NCBI RefSeq assembly: GCF_002575655.3
Contig: NC_053036.3
Span: 645,132,736-645,196,735, forward strand
Source of the DNA: Aegilops tauschii subsp. strangulata
Lineage: Eukaryota; Streptophyta; Magnoliopsida; Poales; Poaceae
Length of the DNA: 64,000 nucleotides
Direction: 5' to 3'
The stretch's first letter is position 1. Each line of letters starts with the position of its first letter. Of the stretch, positions 44,614 to 55,894 are shown piece after piece. The notes beneath the pieces are model-generated. The model did no database searches and had not been told where the DNA came from. It saw only the letters and a list, made by a program, of their open reading frames with translations. Position numbers and translations under genes: made by a program.

Positions 44614-44705
44614 ATGAAACAACAACCCTAACCCTAACCATAACCCTAACCCTAACCATAACCATAACCCTAACCATAACCCTAGCCCTAAACCTAACCC
44701 TAGCA
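44614..44705. repeat. Telomere-like (CCCTAA)n block
   Basis: About 14 units of CCCTAA/CCATAA on the plus strand lie just upstream of the transposase start codon, in its 5' UTR. The plant telomere unit is CCCTAAA, so most units are one base short; CCCTAAAC-like units occur once or twice. Short telo-boxes near transcription starts are common in plants, but this is longer. Confidence 0.85.
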
Positions 44706-45065
44706 CCAACATAAGAACACCCATAAGAATAACCCTAGCATACTAACAAAGCCTAATCATAGAAATTGGCAAAAAAACATCTCACATCTCCATGCAAATC
44801 TCTAGATCCAAACAAAACTAGGGTTTTCCCAAACTACCAACAAATGAGCAATGGGAGAACTTTACTTCGATCAAAACAAGGGGATCGGAGATTATTACCT
44901 TGAGGGAGGGTTTGACTTCGAAATCCACGGACAAATTCTTCAAATTTGCAAGATTTGGAAGAAGATTTGAGAGGGGGGGAGAGGGGGAGAGGGGGCAAAG
45001 CTCGGGGAGAGAGTGAGAGAGTGTGTGGTGGGGGGGTGGGGGAGGGGGGCCCAGCCAAGTGGCTG

Positions 45066-45345
45066 GATAAGTCACAGTGCAGCGCCTAGCGGCTAGGCGC
45101 TGCACATTACACGTGTAGCGCCTAGCGGCTAGGCGCCTAGCTCGGAGGCGTTGCACTAATGGGTGCGGGCCCATGGGCTGCCACGGTGGACAGAGGTGCA
45201 ACGCCCCGGAGCTAGGCGCTGCACCGTAGGGTGTGGCGCCGGCGTGACGGGCGCTACACAAAAGGGTCAGAGGTGTGAAATAGTTTCGCACCCAGTTCAT
45301 TCTGTGAATTTATTTCGTTTCCAGGTCGAAATTGTCAAATTTGCC
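45066..45345. repeat. MULE right TIR
   Basis: Read on the minus strand it starts GGCAAATTTGACAATTTCGA and ends CACTGTGACTTATC. Compared with the left TIR it contains about 46 extra bases of AGCGCCTAGCCGCTAGGCGC-type palindrome and scattered substitutions. Confidence 0.93.
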
Positions 45346-45354
45346 AGCCACGAG
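45346..45354. repeat. 9-bp target duplication, right copy (AGCCACGAG)
   Basis: This is an exact copy of 35496-35504, directly outside the right TIR. Confidence 0.95.
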
Positions 45355-45834
45355 GGGTGGCAGAAGATGTGGGATGCCTCGCAGGACAGGAAGGCGTTGA
45401 GCGAGATGTACCTGCTCAGCACCTGCGACGTTCTCGTCACCACCGGGTTTTCCACCTTCGGCTACGTCGCGCAGGGGCTCGGCGAGATACTGCCATGGAT
45501 CATGCCCGCCACGCCCTTCTGGTCCACCGAAACGGGGGTGGTACCAGACCCGCCGTGCATGCGAGCCATGTCCGTCGAGCCTTGCTTCCACTCGCCGTCC
45601 AACTACGACTGTGCGGCCAGGAAGGATGTGGACGTGGGGACACTTGTGCCGTACATCCGGCATTGTGAGGATGCAAGCTGGGGGCTTAAACACCACCATA
45701 CGGAAGTATATATACGTAATATTATCATCAGTCTGATTATATTTATATACTACTCCCTCCATCCCAAATCCCAAAATACAAGGCACAAGCTATATATGGA
45801 CCAAGGCTCCCTTAAAACATCATTATCAAGTTAA
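45355..45834 (+). pseudogene. GT37 fucosyltransferase, 3' part after the MULE
   Basis: The frame continues exactly where the left part stops. It contains DRKALSEMYLLSTCDVLVTT, FSTFGYVAQGLGEILPW, VVPDPPCMRAMSVEPCFHSP and IRHCEDASWGLK, the C-terminal motifs of plant GT37 enzymes. Family members usually stop within a few residues after WGLK. Here the frame runs on about 35 residues, partly through a Stowaway-like sequence, to a TAA at 45832-45834, so the original end may have been altered. Confidence 0.88.
45752..45790. mobile_element. Stowaway-like MITE end
   Basis: TACTCCCTCCATCCCAAATC with CAAAATACAAGGC is the left end of a Stowaway MITE. No matching right end is seen, so it is probably truncated. 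It provides the last codons of the open fucosyltransferase frame. Confidence 0.5.
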
Positions 45835-46663
45835 CTGAGCATACTTCTCTATCGCTAGTTTGTAATTTGTACCGAGCCAGTGACCTAATAAGTTGATTTT
45901 GTTATCGAGTAAATATCATAAAACTACTACTTTACAGGCTAAGGTTTCAAAAAACTATCGATTTTTAATTTTTCTCAGATAACTACCAAATGGATGGTCG
46001 GCTATTTCAAAAAACCTCAAATGACCATTGTTTAAAAACTAAACCTGTTTATGACAGGTCGGGCCCGCACCTAAACAATCTGTCTCTTTGACCGTTAACT
46101 AACATGTGGGGCCCACATGTCAGTGTCTCACTACTGCAGGATGCTGCTAACGCGACACTACGATCAGAGACCCTTTCCGCTCGTGCGTTGCAACGGGAGA
46201 ATATATATATCATATGCCCAACCTAATAAATATGGCTCGAGGATCCCTCCCTCGGCACACACATGTCCACGTCATCACTTATCCTCCTTTCCGCCCTCAT
46301 TGACGATGCCCACGGTGTTGACCGTGATCAATCCCAACACAATGTGCTTGGCCGCCACATGACACACCTTACCGTTATCGACACCGTGTCCTAGCCTCAA
46401 ATCTCCGTTCTCTCCTTGGCTTGGCTTCTCCTCCATTCCTCCTCCTATTGACGTTAACAAAACCAAATTCCAGATCACTCGTCCACCCTATTTGACCCTT
46501 CTCAAGGCATCCGACCGATTGGCAACGAAGCACAGGCGCTCAGCCGCTCATATTTCCACAGTGAAAGAAGAGACTTCATGGTTCAACAGACCCGAGATGT
46601 CTTGAACAGAGCATAAAACAAGCTAAGCATATGTTCTTACAAACACCAAACAGAGGATATAAT
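45835..46663. other. Repetitive intergenic DNA, probable transposon fragments
   Basis: GAGTAAATATCATAAAACTA at 45907 and GGGGCCCACATGTCAGTGTC at 46111 resemble DNA-transposon end sequences. TCGTGCGTTGCAACGGGAGA at 46180 resembles a Helitron hairpin, but no proper CTAG end is adjacent. No gene is recognised. Confidence 0.4.
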
Positions 46664-47010
46664 TTATAGCTACCAAGATGTATATTCGCAATTATACAGA
46701 AAATTTCAAAAACTGTTGTTGCAGATATAACACCGCCGTTATGGAAAAAAAAAGATTGCAGGTGATTCAGTTATTCGAGTATTTTCCCATTAGCCTAGTA
46801 TAAGGAAACACCAAGTAGCATCCGTGATTGATCAATTATAGCTACCAATATGTATATTCATAATTATACAGAAAAATTTACAAACTGTTGTTGCAGATAT
46901 AACACCGGCGTTACAATACAAAAAGATTGCAGGTGATTCAGTTATTCGAGTATTTGCCATTTTGGCCTAGCAAGAATACACCAAGTATCATCCGTGATTG
47001 ATCACTGGGA
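46664..47010. repeat. Tandem duplication, ~173-bp unit
   Basis: TATAGCTACCAAGATGTATA at 46665 recurs as TATAGCTACCAATATGTATA at 46838. Both copies carry GTTGTTGCAGATATAACACC and GGTGATTCAGTTATTCGAGT. Copies differ by several bases and small indels. Confidence 0.85.
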
Positions 47011-48402
47011 CATACTTTGTGCTTCATAAGGCTAATGCAGGCATACAAATGGATAAAAACAAATATTGTATTTTCTTTTCGTCCGGAATAAGACTCCCTA
47101 GTAGTGTTAGGTAGCTGCTGACACCCAAAGCTGAAGAACAAGAGAGCAGAATGTATATTCCCTAACACCACATCACAAAAAGGAATTAACTGGAAATAGA
47201 TCAAGCAAAACTGAACTAATCACAACATCCCACTGCGACAGAAATTAAACACACTTCTCGGAACATCATCATAATTTTTTTTGATTGGTAAGTGGAGCAG
47301 AGGTATCCTTGACATGTGATGTTACTGGAACCAACTCATCAGTCTGCAAACTACCATCTGTTCGAATGCTACAGAAGCAATCTACATTTCAGGATAGAAT
47401 GCAGGAGTATAGATTGTTAGGACTTCACCTGTTTTTGGTTTAAAAAAATAGGTATCTTGGGACACAGCAAGCTGAAATCATCCGATGTATAAATAGTCAA
47501 TTAGGATCTAAGGCATAGTACGTTTTTTATGAGGTTCATAGAAAAGCATCTATCTAGAATACCAGTCGGAATAATTATGTAGTCATGAGCTAAAGGGGGG
47601 CCGAACAAAGAACCTCATATACGCTAATTCGATAAATATATATATCCATACTAATAACCTTTTCATACAGAATTAGGAAATTGTCCTACTGAATGATGAA
47701 AAAAAATTGGAAGACAATATGTTGTTCATATGCACCTGATTTCTCCATCAAGTCATGTCTTCCATTCCTATTGGCCGTCAGCTTGAAGCTCTCTTGTAGT
47801 ACCGATTCCCCGCGCCACAAACCAATAGAAACGACGATCACCACAGGGAACTGATAGTGCTATGGCAGCCAGCGGCTCATTTGTGATGAAGGCTGGAGTG
47901 CTATGGAGTCTTGCATAAAGAACAACATAAAGATTTGGGCTTAGGGTAGGATATAAAACTTATAATGCTTTACATGTTTTGCCTTTTCCCCCTCAAATTG
48001 GCAATAATAATACGGAAGGAGATAGGCCAAAAGATTGATTAAATACGTGTGTAATTGCTATTTTTATCCTAACAATGGCCAATCGCTTTACAAGAGGGTA
48101 GTAGAGATACCACTGTATTAGAAAAAACAATATGACAGATAGAACTCGAAATTGCCAACCTGTAAAGAGAGGTGTGTATTTTAAGTTTTACAAACTTTCG
48201 AGATTTCTCAAGATGATTTCTAATATTGTGTATAATCTATCTTTGGCAGATCTGCAGTAAGCTTTTCAAATTGTCGCCCATGCAAAAATTAAGCTACATG
48301 TATGGCGTACTTGAGTTATATAGGTTCTGTTTACATCACGTACATGTACCGTGTGCACACAACCCGCCTATATTTCAACTCCAATGTATGTGCTTTAATA
48401 AT
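47011..48402. other. Intergenic DNA, no gene recognised
   Basis: AT-rich sequence with many stops on both strands; no repeat or domain that I can name. Confidence 0.55.
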
Positions 48403-48636
48403 CGGATAATCCTGATCCGAAAAAAACACATAAATAACTCAAAATGAATTGTGGATTTGTTACATACTTTTAAGGATAGAAATACCATACCTCATGTATA
48501 TGAGATCAACCACAAGGATGCTGACTCGGATAATCCTGATCCCAAAAAAACACATGAATAACTCAAAATGAATTGTGGATTTGTTACATACTTGTAAGGA
48601 TAGAAATACCATACCTCATGTATATGAGATCAACAC
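48403..48636. repeat. Tandem duplication, 124-bp unit, nearly identical
   Basis: CGGATAATCCTGATCC at 48403 recurs at 48527. The copies (48403-48526 and 48527-48636) differ at only a few positions, which suggests a fairly recent event. Confidence 0.88.
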
Positions 48637-51600
48637 TCTGGGACTCTGATCTCTCTTCTATTCGGGTTAAATAATTTTACTAACTCTGACTCTAGGTTCT
48701 CGTAACTACTTCCTCCCGGAAAGCCCCTCACTCCAGATGATTACTTGGTGCACCAGAAGATTTCAAAGATACTCTCGGTTGTTCTCTTGAGACTTTGTGC
48801 CCACCGCTTTCGCTATTCCCGACCACTAATAAATCCTTATGGATAACTGCTTACGCTTGTCGTTCATACCTTCGTTCCCAGTTGCCCTTGTTATTACTTG
48901 ATACCCTGAAAATTTCTCCGATATTCCAAGAATCCTTTGTGCCTACTGCTTTGCAGCTTTTTTCCGCATTAATACCCACACGAACAATTCCTCGCACTTA
49001 TCGGGGATCCGTCCATCCCCAATTGTTCAGGGGCTTCACAACACTCTTCGAAATACTATCCGATCTTTCGAGAATCCTCTGCAGCCTATGGCTCTTCAAA
49101 TTCTTGTGTACCTGCATTATGGTTAATTCCAAATGCCTAGCAATATTCATTGACGTCATTTGCCTTTATCATCTTGGGTCCCTTGATTCAATATGTTGCG
49201 AATATTCGCAATCCTTAATCAGATCCTAGAATTCATCCTTCCGGCTCAGACGTCATTTGAAACATGAGCTGGATCTCGACCAATCAAATTGCCATCGATT
49301 GTACCCCTAAGCCTGCTCGACTTATCCATCCTTAATCAGAGCGTTTGCTTCTGGTCCCTTGATTTGGAAATCATAATTCCTTTGCATTTGAGCTTTGGAT
49401 TAGTCAGTTGTTTCTATAATCTGATCTCCTTGCATTCTTTCATCCTCTGATCGTGTGCCGATCCCCACATCAGCCCCGTTATGGACCGTCAGATCCTTTG
49501 TTGAATTATCATCTAACAGTGTCCTTCGTCTACAAAAACCTCAAGAAGTTCTTCCTCTGATACATAATGCCATTGCTAAATTCTATTGTCTGATTTGGCC
49601 AACCATGCTCTGCTTTCGAGCTGGTGACTTTTACTATTGAAGCTTGTGGTATATGTTTCTAAGATACCCCGATGGGTTGAACCTATGCCTTCCTTAATCT
49701 GTGTGAACCCGAAAAGTTTTCACGGGTCATACTCCTCTGGTAATTCACCAGGTAGGTTTTCACACTCAAATCATTTTTAATAAGAGCAGTGAATGAATGG
49801 TCATGCATTGGAGAAGTGGGAGTCAACCTTGAACTTTGTGTTCATGCCCATGGACACGATGTAGATCTTATTGTGGAAACTTCTCTTAAATTAATTATTC
49901 CCTTGGTTTAAGTTCATCTTATATTTGGGATTTGGTCTTTTGCAATCGTGGTTCCTGCCATGATTGTTCTCTTTTGATTCTATTTCTCGGACAAGTTAAA
50001 GTACTTTCCTTCTACAAATAAATACGCTTGCCCAACCCCTATTTTGATCCACCTTCGAGTATTACCCCCTGGTATCTCGAGGATATCAACCCATTGCACT
50101 ACATCTTATGAATTTCTGATGAAGTAGTACCTTTCCCCGTCGTAGTCACTCCATGGATTCTGGGTTGTCGTCAACCGAGAACACCGATTAGTGAATCGAA
50201 TCAACACTGTGATTCAGTACTCCTAGTACTTTGTTGTTGAGAAGTTTAATACTCCATCATGTCACTCCTACATCATTATCGTGCTAAATTTAACTATGCT
50301 ACCTGGTTCTTCTTCCCGGAGCAAAAATTTCGACGATGAGCTAATCTTACGTCGATCTTCCTCGGCATATCATTTCTCCTTGAACAACAAACTTGATTTC
50401 GAGTTTGTGTCGTACCCATAGTTCCAATAACCTTTCGCTTCATCATTCCTTTGACTTAATTTCATCGCCGATCGATTACATCTTCATGAAATTTCTCGAC
50501 AAATGTGACGTGATCATCATCAACATTATGAGCTCTTTCCGGATAACAATTGAATTCATGATGAAATACCATCCTTGCCCTCGATGAATTGTATTATCAT
50601 CGATCACTTTATTGCCTTCCGTTCGACACAAACTTGTTCGTTTTTTCTGTATACCTTGAGTTCCTTGTTATCCAGCATCTGTTCTTCCTTACCTTGGAGT
50701 ATTACCATCTTTTATGCCTAGAATGTCATGAGAATTTCACCACCTCTTAAGAATTCTTGATACAAGTGATACTTCTTGCCATCTCTGTTCATTCCTTGGT
50801 CCCCGTGTTGTTTCTCACCGGAATACCGACAAATGGACTGTGATGTGTAAAATTCAAAACTTCTAGCAACCCTACTGCATGTAAGTTAATGAACGATAGT
50901 TTCATACTTTGTGAATTGGTTATCAAATCACCATTCTAACATTGATCATGCTACATGAGCCCTTATTTCGGGTGCACCTTTCAACCAATGTTTAATTATG
51001 TATATTTTTCCTCGAGCATACGTCATTGTATCATTTGATATGGCAATGTTATCTCCTTGTTCACATAATTGTGGAAATCCATCTTTTTGGAAATCTCGAT
51101 GAATTGTCGCTGAGATCATCAGCCACCTCCTAATCCTCTCCTTGGTTTATTGATAAACTCTTGTTTCGCAACTCGCTTCCATAGTTCATTTCCCGAGAAT
51201 CTTACAATGTCATCTCGTCAATTTGTGTTGTACCTTTTCTTCTTAGGCATCCTGAGTCCGAGGTATCCTGACACCAATCAGATCTGAATCTTGGTCAGAT
51301 ATGATGGTTGTAACATATTTCCAAGAGGTATAACATTAGTCTTTATATGACCCGGTAAGGAGATGTCATGCATAGCACACCTGACCGGAGGACCTATTGT
51401 TATGATTTCATCTTTAGCAAGGTTAGCCATTCTTCAATGAGGAAATCGTAAGACTTATTCTATAGGTTGTTCCTGATGGTTTCCTTTGTGTATCCAAAGG
51501 TCTGACCTTGCTTGAAGACCATGCCAATGCTATCTCGAAGCATGTTTGTGGTACTCTGACTTTCAATAAGAACATTTGAAGCACAATGCTAAATTTACTT

Positions 51601-51689
51601 TATCAATTATCCTAACACCGTTGTATGGGTAATGTCATGAAATTTCTCTCTCCTTTCCTAAAGGGTTTTCTACGTTATATCCTGATGTG
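48637..51689. other. Pyrimidine-rich repetitive DNA, no coding capacity
   Basis: The plus strand is evenly rich in T and C (TTCCTT, CTTGATAC, TCTCGA words) over about 3 kb, with stops in all frames. It looks like the untranslated or LTR portion of an old retrotransposon, possibly linked to the gypsy fragment that follows. No LTR ends are visible. GGTTGTTCCTGATGGTTTCC (near 51468) is a segment I associate with Triticeae gypsy elements, without certainty. Confidence 0.4.
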
Positions 51690-52052
51690 GCTTGAAGCTA
51701 CGTCGGTATTTCCTCAAAGAGGAAGGGATGATGCAGCACAGCGACGGTAGGTATTTCCCTCAGTGATGAAACCAAGGTTATCGAACCAGTAGGAGAACCA
51801 AGCAACACAACGTAAACGGCACCTGCACACAAATAACAAATACTCGCAACCCGATGTGTAAAAGGGGTTGTGAATCCCTTTCGGGTAGCAGCGCCAGAAA
51901 TTGGCAAACAGACATGAATAAATTGTAGTAGATTGATAGATCGAACGCCAAATAAAATAAAATAGAAATAAATTGCAGCAAGGTATTTTTGTATTTTTGG
52001 TTTAATAGATCTGAAAATAAAAGTAAAGAAAAATAGATCGCAAAGGCAAATA
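51690..52052 (-). mobile_element. Gypsy-type retrotransposon fragment
   Basis: On the minus strand the segment contains TTTCTGGCGCTGCTACCCG followed by AAAGGGATTCACAACCCCTT and GTTCTCCTACTGGTTCGATA. These resemble the region after the primer binding site of Triticeae gypsy elements (TGGCGCCGTTGCC type). It ends abruptly at the 5' UTR of peroxidase copy C. Confidence 0.5.
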
Positions 52053-52053
52053 A

Positions 52054-52695
52054 TGGGTATCTTGTGCAAGCCACACGACCATGCAACAAGCTCAGCTAGA
52101 GCCACAGAGGTCGTAGCACCGTCGTGGCGCCGGCCCTCATCCGCATCCTTTTCCACGACTGCTTCCCGCAGGTGCGTACCAACATTATTAGAAATAGTTA
52201 TGTTCTTTTTCCATCTTGAATTAATTATCACTCAAACGGAGGTCCTGGTGTCCCTCTCCGGCACGCACACCTTTGGCGTCGCCCACTGTCCGGCCTTCGA
52301 TGAACCCGACCATCGACCGCATGTTCACCACGATGCTGCGGAACAAGTGCGACAAGGACACCCCTCGCGGCACCCTCAAGCAGAACCTCGACGTGCGGCC
52401 GCCGGACGTCTTCGACAACAAGTACTGCTTCGACCTGATCACGAGGCAGGGGCTGTTCAAGTCGGACCAGGGCCTCTTCGACCACCCCACCACCAAGCGC
52501 ATGGCCACCCGCTTCTCACTCAACCAGGATGCCTTCTTCGAGCAGTTTGCCAAGTCCATGGCCAAGATGGTCAACATGGACCTGCTCACAGGCGACAAGG
52601 GCGAGATCCGGGCCAGATGCACCGTCCGCGGCACTCCCCCACGCATTGAGGCTGGCGCCGCCGGCGATGGCGAGGGGATCGCCGCCGACATGTAA
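52054..52695 (+). pseudogene. Class III peroxidase, copy C, internally deleted
   Basis: Bases 52054-52110 match the 5' UTR of copy A (GGGTATCTTGTGCAAGCC). The start codon and the first ~60 codons are missing. Exon 1 resumes with APALIRILFHDCFPQ and ends at the GT donor 52172. The first ~120 codons of exon 2 are also missing, and it resumes near 52243 at LVSLSGTHTFGVAHC. A short out-of-frame deletion near 52297 follows, then an intact C-terminal region from NPTIDRMFTTMLRNKCDKDT to GEGIAADM and the stop at 52693-52695. The distal and proximal His motifs survive, but the protein cannot be made. It is clearly paralogous to copy A. Confidence 0.9.
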
Positions 52696-53970
52696 GAGAT
52701 GTTCGATGTAATTTAGAGTTCGTGAGTGAACTATGTGACACACGCACGGTGGTCAAGTAGATGTGTTTGTTTGGGTGTGATGTGCTATCTAGTCAATAAG
52801 ATGAGTGGTCAATCCGTATGCTTCCTAGCATAGGATCGATCGAGGTAGGTTCTTTTTGGACACCGGTTTAAGATCTTCAGCAACATCATAATGTCTTTTT
52901 AGATTTCCAACGTCAATAAGCTGCAAGATCAGAAATGGTGCCATGTCACCGCCAGAACACCGTATGCTATTGCTACCATGTCACTGGCAGCCACAACACT
53001 GTATGCTATTGCTACTATGTCACTGGCAGTGTCCTGTGTTCACTGTGCGATGTCAACATATATAACATAAGCCCAATAATGAAACGAATGTCAACATATA
53101 TAACATAAGCCCAATAATGAAACGGAAACTTTTGCCATTTAAAGTATAAGCACAACATGGAGAAACGATCACCCGACTACGGTAGAAAGAAAGTACATTA
53201 TTATCAGCTACTTAACAACCAGTAGTCGAAATCCACGGCCGGTTGCTTAATTTTAGAGCCTTCAAATTCTTGTCAAGCCACAGTGTACAGCTAAGACGGT
53301 TCTTTTTATTGAGCAGTGCTTCGGTACACCCCTAGGAACATGAATCATCATTAGATTAATTAACAGAAAAGCTAGCTGGCTGAGTTTCCCTGGGAAAGGG
53401 GTGGCAAATGAACCCCTTTTGCTAGCAGCTTTAGTTTTGAGACGAGATCAAGTGACAGTTTTAAACGAAAAATTGCCTTCTATGACAGAAACTGCTATGT
53501 CGCTCTGAAAAAACTGCCACCCATCACAACTAAAAATGCCAGCAAAATCGTTCGACCCCCTCCTGGCAAACATTCGCCAGTTAAGGGGTTCTTAATTCAT
53601 CCTCAAATTTGTTGGGTAATTAGTTATGCCAGCTCCAGCCCACACACACGTGAGACGTGACCTATTCCTAGCCTTGGCGGTGCTCCACCGGCACTCTAAT
53701 CATTCCACCGATCACTTTCATCTTCCTTATTACCGCGGGTGAGTACCTTCCCGAGCCATCTCATGGTACAACGAATGGCATATCTACACGAAGAGCAGCG
53801 GGACAGATTGATGCAACAAGAAGAATGCGGCAAGCGCCTTAAGAATTTAGGAAAGAGACCAACTAGGAAACAGGAAATGATTCTGTTGCGATGGGGCCTG
53901 CTGGGCTGAGTTCTTGGAGACAACACCTATTGTGTGACTAGGTGATTCATCCTAGCTTGACATCGCAAAC
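52696..53970 (+). repeat. Peroxidase unit C 3' UTR and flank, homologous to unit B
   Basis: The 3' UTR matches units A and B. The following kilobase (AACAACCAGTAGTCGAAATC; CTCAAATTTGTTGGGTAATT; CCATCTCATGGTACAACGAA; AACAGGAAATGATTCTGTTG) aligns with 22640-23410. A 37-38-bp local tandem duplication (GTCAACATATATAACATAAG) lies at about 53051-53124. Confidence 0.8.
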
Positions 53971-54339
53971 ATGTTTACATGTGACCCATAGGCCTCCCCA
54001 TGACTGCTCTCCGGTACCAACGGGTCACTTTTCATCTTTGGTAGGTTGATCTGTCGGAACTCCATCCCTATAGGTGGAGGAATTTGAAGCCATTGTCATC
54101 ACCGACAATTTTTTCATCATTGAGATCATCATCTCCATCACCATTTACATTAGCACCATCCCCATCATCACCTGCATCTCCCTCTTTTTTAATCTATGAA
54201 CTGTTACCTCGGATCTGGTGTTGATTACTGCTTGTAGTTGATGCTTAGAGGTTTAATTGATGAAAGATTCTTATGTTCAAATTGTTTGGTATATCAATAC
54301 CCCCATTGATCATGATTCATATGATGTCTTGTGAGTAGT

Positions 54340-55894
54340 TGATGTCTACTACGCAACTTTATTCTTGTAGACACGTGTTGGGCCTCCAAGCGCAGAGTTT
54401 TGTAGGACAGTAGCAATTTTCCCTCAAGTGGATGACCTAAGGTTTATCAATCCGTGGGAGGTATAGGATGAAGATGGTCTCTCTCAAACAACCCTGCAAC
54501 TAAATAATAAAAAGTCTCTTGTGTCCCCAACACACCAAATACAATGGTAATTTGTATAGGTGCACTAGTTCGGCGAACAGATGGTGATAAAAGTGTAATA
54601 TTGATGGTAGAAATATATTTTTATAATCTGAATAAATAAATAAAAGGTAGCAAATAGTAAGCGGGCACAAAAACGGTATTGCAATGCTTGAAAATGAGGC
54701 CTAGGGTCCGTACTTTCGCTAGTGCAATCTCTCAACAGTGCTAATATAATGGATCATATAACCATCCCTCAAAGTGTGATGAAGAAATCACTCCAAAGTT
54801 CCTATCTAGCGGAGAATATAAGAATAAATTGTTTGTAGGGTACGAAACCACATCAAAGCTATTCTTTCCGTTCGATCTATTCAAGAGTTTGTACTAAAAT
54901 AACACCAAAGCAAATTTGGATTCGTAATATTCAGTCCAACATAAAGAACTTCAAAGAGTGCCCCAAGATTTCTACCGGGGAAACAAAAGACGAGAACGTG
55001 CATCAACCCCTATGCATAGATTACCCCAATGTCACCGCGGGAATCCGCGAGTTGAATGCCAAAACATATATCAAGTGAATCAATACGATACCCCATTGTC
55101 ACCACGAGTATTCATGTGCAAGACATATATCAAGTGCTCTCAAATCCATAAAAGTATTCAATCCGATAACAACGAAATCTCAAAGGGAAAAACTCAATTC
55201 ATCAAAGAGAGGGGAAAACACCATATGATCCGACTATATTAACAAATCCCGCGATACATCAAGATCGTGACATCTCAAGAACACGAGAGAGAGAGAGAGA
55301 GAGAGAGAGATTAAACACATAGCTACTGGTACAAACCCTCAGCCCTGAGGGTGGACTACTCCCTCCTCATTGTGGTGGCCGCCGAGATGATGAAGATGGC
55401 CACCGGAGATGATTCCCCCCTCCGGCAGGGTGCCGGAACTGGGTCTAGATTGGTTTTCGGTGGCTACAGAGGCCTGCGGCGGCGGAACTTCTGATCTAGG
55501 GTAACCCCCAGGGTTTTTGGAATTTATAGGGTAAAGAGGGGGTGCAGAGGCCACCGAGGTGGGCACAACCCACCTGGGCGCGCCTGGGCCCCCAGGTGCG
55601 CCCTGGTGGGTTGTGCCCCCCTTGGGGCACCCCCCAGGTGCTTCTATAGCCCATTGGTGGTCTTCTGGTCCATAAAAATCCACAAAAAGTTTCACGGTGT
55701 TTGGACTCCGTTTGATATTGATTTCCTGCGATGTAAAAAACATGAAAAAACAGCAACTGACACTTGGCACTATGTCAATACGTTAGTACCAAAAAATGAT
55801 ATAAAATGACTATAAAATGATTATAAAACATCCAAGAATGATAATATAACAGCATGGAACAATCAAAAATTATAGATACGTTGGAGACGTATCA
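54340..55894 (-). mobile_element. Solo LTR (1,555 bp) with 5-bp TSD GTAGT
   Basis: Plus-strand ends are TGATGTCTACTACGCAAC and GGAGACGTATCA, the TG...CA pattern of an LTR. Exact GTAGT duplications flank it at 54335-54339 and 55895-55899. Its minus-strand start TGATACGTTGGAGACG... (complement of the right end) fits Triticeae gypsy-type LTRs, so the LTR is likely inverted here. No internal retrotransposon sequence is present, implying LTR-LTR recombination. A (GA)13 microsatellite lies at 55285-55310. Confidence 0.85.
55285..55310. repeat. (GA)13 microsatellite
   Basis: An uninterrupted dinucleotide run inside the solo LTR. Confidence 0.95.

Larger units (their letters stand above)
35505..45345. 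mobile_element. Mutator-like element (9,841 bp) with transposase and PMD gene
   Basis: Termini GGCAAATTTGAC and GTCAAATTTGCC are inverted, the TIRs are about 229 bp (35505-35733) and 280 bp (45066-45345), and a perfect 9-bp duplication flanks the element. Inside, a PMD gene (plus strand) and a MULE transposase (minus strand) are transcribed inward from opposite TIRs, with a small coiled-coil ORF and a palindrome array between their 3' ends. The long frames are intact, so the element may be autonomous or only recently immobile. Removing the element and one duplication copy restores the fucosyltransferase frame locally, confirming the insertion. Confidence 0.95.

Noticed and set aside
44526..44724. 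Upstream extension of the MULE transposase by 66 codons
   Set aside because: The extra N-terminus is mostly the translation of telomere-like repeats (Leu-Gly and Trp runs); the ATG at 44524-44526 gives a family-like start.
46165..46200. A second Helitron 3' end (TCGTGCGTTGCAACGGG hairpin)
   Set aside because: The hairpin-like motif is there, but no CTAG at the right distance and no matching TC end were found.
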